This document shows positions 5,991 to 6,500 of a stretch of DNA of 6,500 nt, one piece after another. A program made the translations under genes and the position numbers. This DNA comes from JAYEJW01 sp034716535 (GTDB lineage Bacteria > Pseudomonadota > Gammaproteobacteria > Chromatiales > Chromatiaceae). Every line of letters starts with the position of its first letter. The stretch's first letter is position 1. The stretch is from NCBI GenBank assembly GCA_034716535.1, contig JAYEJW010000563.1, positions 1 through 6,500 on the forward strand, written 5' to 3'. The notes under the pieces were generated by a model, which saw only the letters and a program-made list of their open reading frames with translations, was not told the origin of the DNA and made no database searches.

Positions 5991-6373
5991 TCAGTCCTTT
6001 GGCTTCTCTGTGGTGGAGAACCGAATGATGGCGCCATCCTTGACACCGAGCTTTGCCTCGATCTCGGTGGAGGATTCAGCGGCGGCGGGCTCAATGAACA
6101 CGTCTTCCGCTACCAGCACATGCTGGCGCTTGCCATCCGGTCCCGTGACCCGCTTTTCCACCAGCCTCTCGACGACTCGTGGATCCCTTGCCTATCCCTC
6201 AAAAACTTCGACAACGCCAGCACGATCATCGACACGGCCGTACCAAGGGAGAGCACCATGTCTGGACTGAAGACCACCCCCCAGGCGACATTTCTTCCCC
6301 GTTCCCCCTCCGTCGCACCCGGCAGTTCTGCGCGCGAAAAGCTGGCCGGCACGTCAACTCCGTATCGATCCAT
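5991..6373 (-). CDS. Small single-helix membrane protein, EACC1-like, interrupted by a frameshift
   Basis: I reconstruct a protein of about 127 residues from two frames. The first frame starts at the ATG at 6373 (MDRYGVDVPASFSRAELPG) and runs through a hydrophobic helix (about residues 36-57, VFSPDMVLSLGTAVSMIVLA) and LSKFLRDRQG. After about 6187 sensible coding continues one frame back: RVVERLVEKRVTGPDGKR, VLVAEDVFIEP, LGVKDGAIIRFS, ending in TGA at 5991. Restoring one G in the GGG at 6185-6187 (minus sense) gives the continuous junction FLRDRQGDPRVVERL. Left unrepaired, the first frame stops at 6110. The layout (short polar N-terminus, one membrane helix, then a small charged domain with a PDGK turn) resembles EACC1, the small accessory protein predicted beside effectors in these systems, but I cannot confirm the homology. 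It sits 16 bp upstream of the caspase gene, so it is probably the first gene of the operon. The first frame is open further upstream to 6463, but those residues look random. Confidence 0.6.
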
Positions 6374-6500
6374 TGTTACGTCCCACGCTGTCTCAGGGAG
6401 AGTGTGCCGACCTATTTGCGGTGAGACGCAGGGGGGCATCCCGCACAGATCGAGGAGACTCACGTCCCTCGATCGGCGTGGGATGGGGATTGCTCAGAAA
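6374..6500. other. Upstream spacer or leader of the operon
   Basis: This stretch has no convincing gene. It would hold the operon promoter if the small membrane gene is first, but I see no good sigma-70 match. GTGGGA (minus sense) about 8 nt before the ATG at 6373 is a weak ribosome binding site. Confidence 0.4.
6448..6474. repeat. Inverted repeat upstream of the operon
   Basis: GATCGAGG (6448-6455) and CCTCGATC (6467-6474) are perfect inverted copies separated by 11 nt. They lie about 75 bp upstream of the ATG of the small membrane gene. The site could be an operator or a leader hairpin, or the end of an upstream transcript. No clear -35/-10 pair is visible beside it. Confidence 0.4.

Noticed and set aside
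6180..6215. Programmed -1 frameshift in the membrane gene
   Set aside because: TTTTTG at about 6200 is not a proper slippery heptamer, and slipping there would meet a TAG before the second coding part. A one-base deletion in GGG is simpler.
6374..6463. Extending the small membrane protein upstream to the ATG at 6463
   Set aside because: The added residues (MSLLDLCGMPPC and following) look random and span the inverted repeat; the ATG at 6373 gives a more natural polar N-terminus.
1..6500. CRISPR array, tRNA, rRNA or reverse transcriptase
   Set aside because: No regularly spaced repeats, tRNA-like folds, rRNA sequence or reverse transcriptase motif (YxDD in a suitable frame) was seen on either strand.

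Overview
The window is GC-rich DNA, densely coding on the minus strand, probably from a proteobacterium. The composition and gene types would suit a gammaproteobacterial purple sulfur bacterium or a similar lineage, but no taxonomic marker is present, so this is inference. It holds one minus-strand operon, read from right to left, that matches a vWA-MoxR-VMAP 'ternary' conflict system. This class was predicted by comparative genomics to be an NTP-dependent immunity or programmed-death system.

Layout in transcription order. (1) 6374-6500: leader or upstream spacer with a small inverted repeat and no convincing gene. (2) 5991-6373: a small one-helix membrane protein resembling EACC1-type accessory proteins. 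Its reading frame is broken by an apparent one-base deletion near 6185, and the C-terminal half (5991-about 6190) is easily missed because it lies in another frame. (3) 4037-5974: a caspase-like peptidase (His82, Cys128) fused to a VMAP-type C-terminal region; this is the likely effector. (4) 2896-4020: a MoxR-type AAA+ ATPase with intact Walker A and B motifs. (5) 109-2865: a long SAV_2336-type protein with a vWA domain, a helical/winged region and a formylglycine-generating-enzyme-like (FGE, C-type-lectin-fold) domain, then the first 30 or so residues of a second FGE domain that breaks off. (6) 1-108: downstream sequence with an inverted repeat, possibly a rearrangement or insertion junction.

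Inferred logic: the FGE-like domain lacks the first of the two catalytic cysteines of true FGE and probably binds a ligand, acting as sensor. The vWA protein and MoxR ATPase form an ATP-driven switch. The VMAP region couples the switch to the caspase protease, and the small membrane protein may tether or regulate the effector. Genes are 16-30 bp apart, consistent with one transcript. The points most worth following are the FGE domain as a possible target of a diversity-generating retroelement, the truncated second FGE domain, and the frameshift in the membrane protein.
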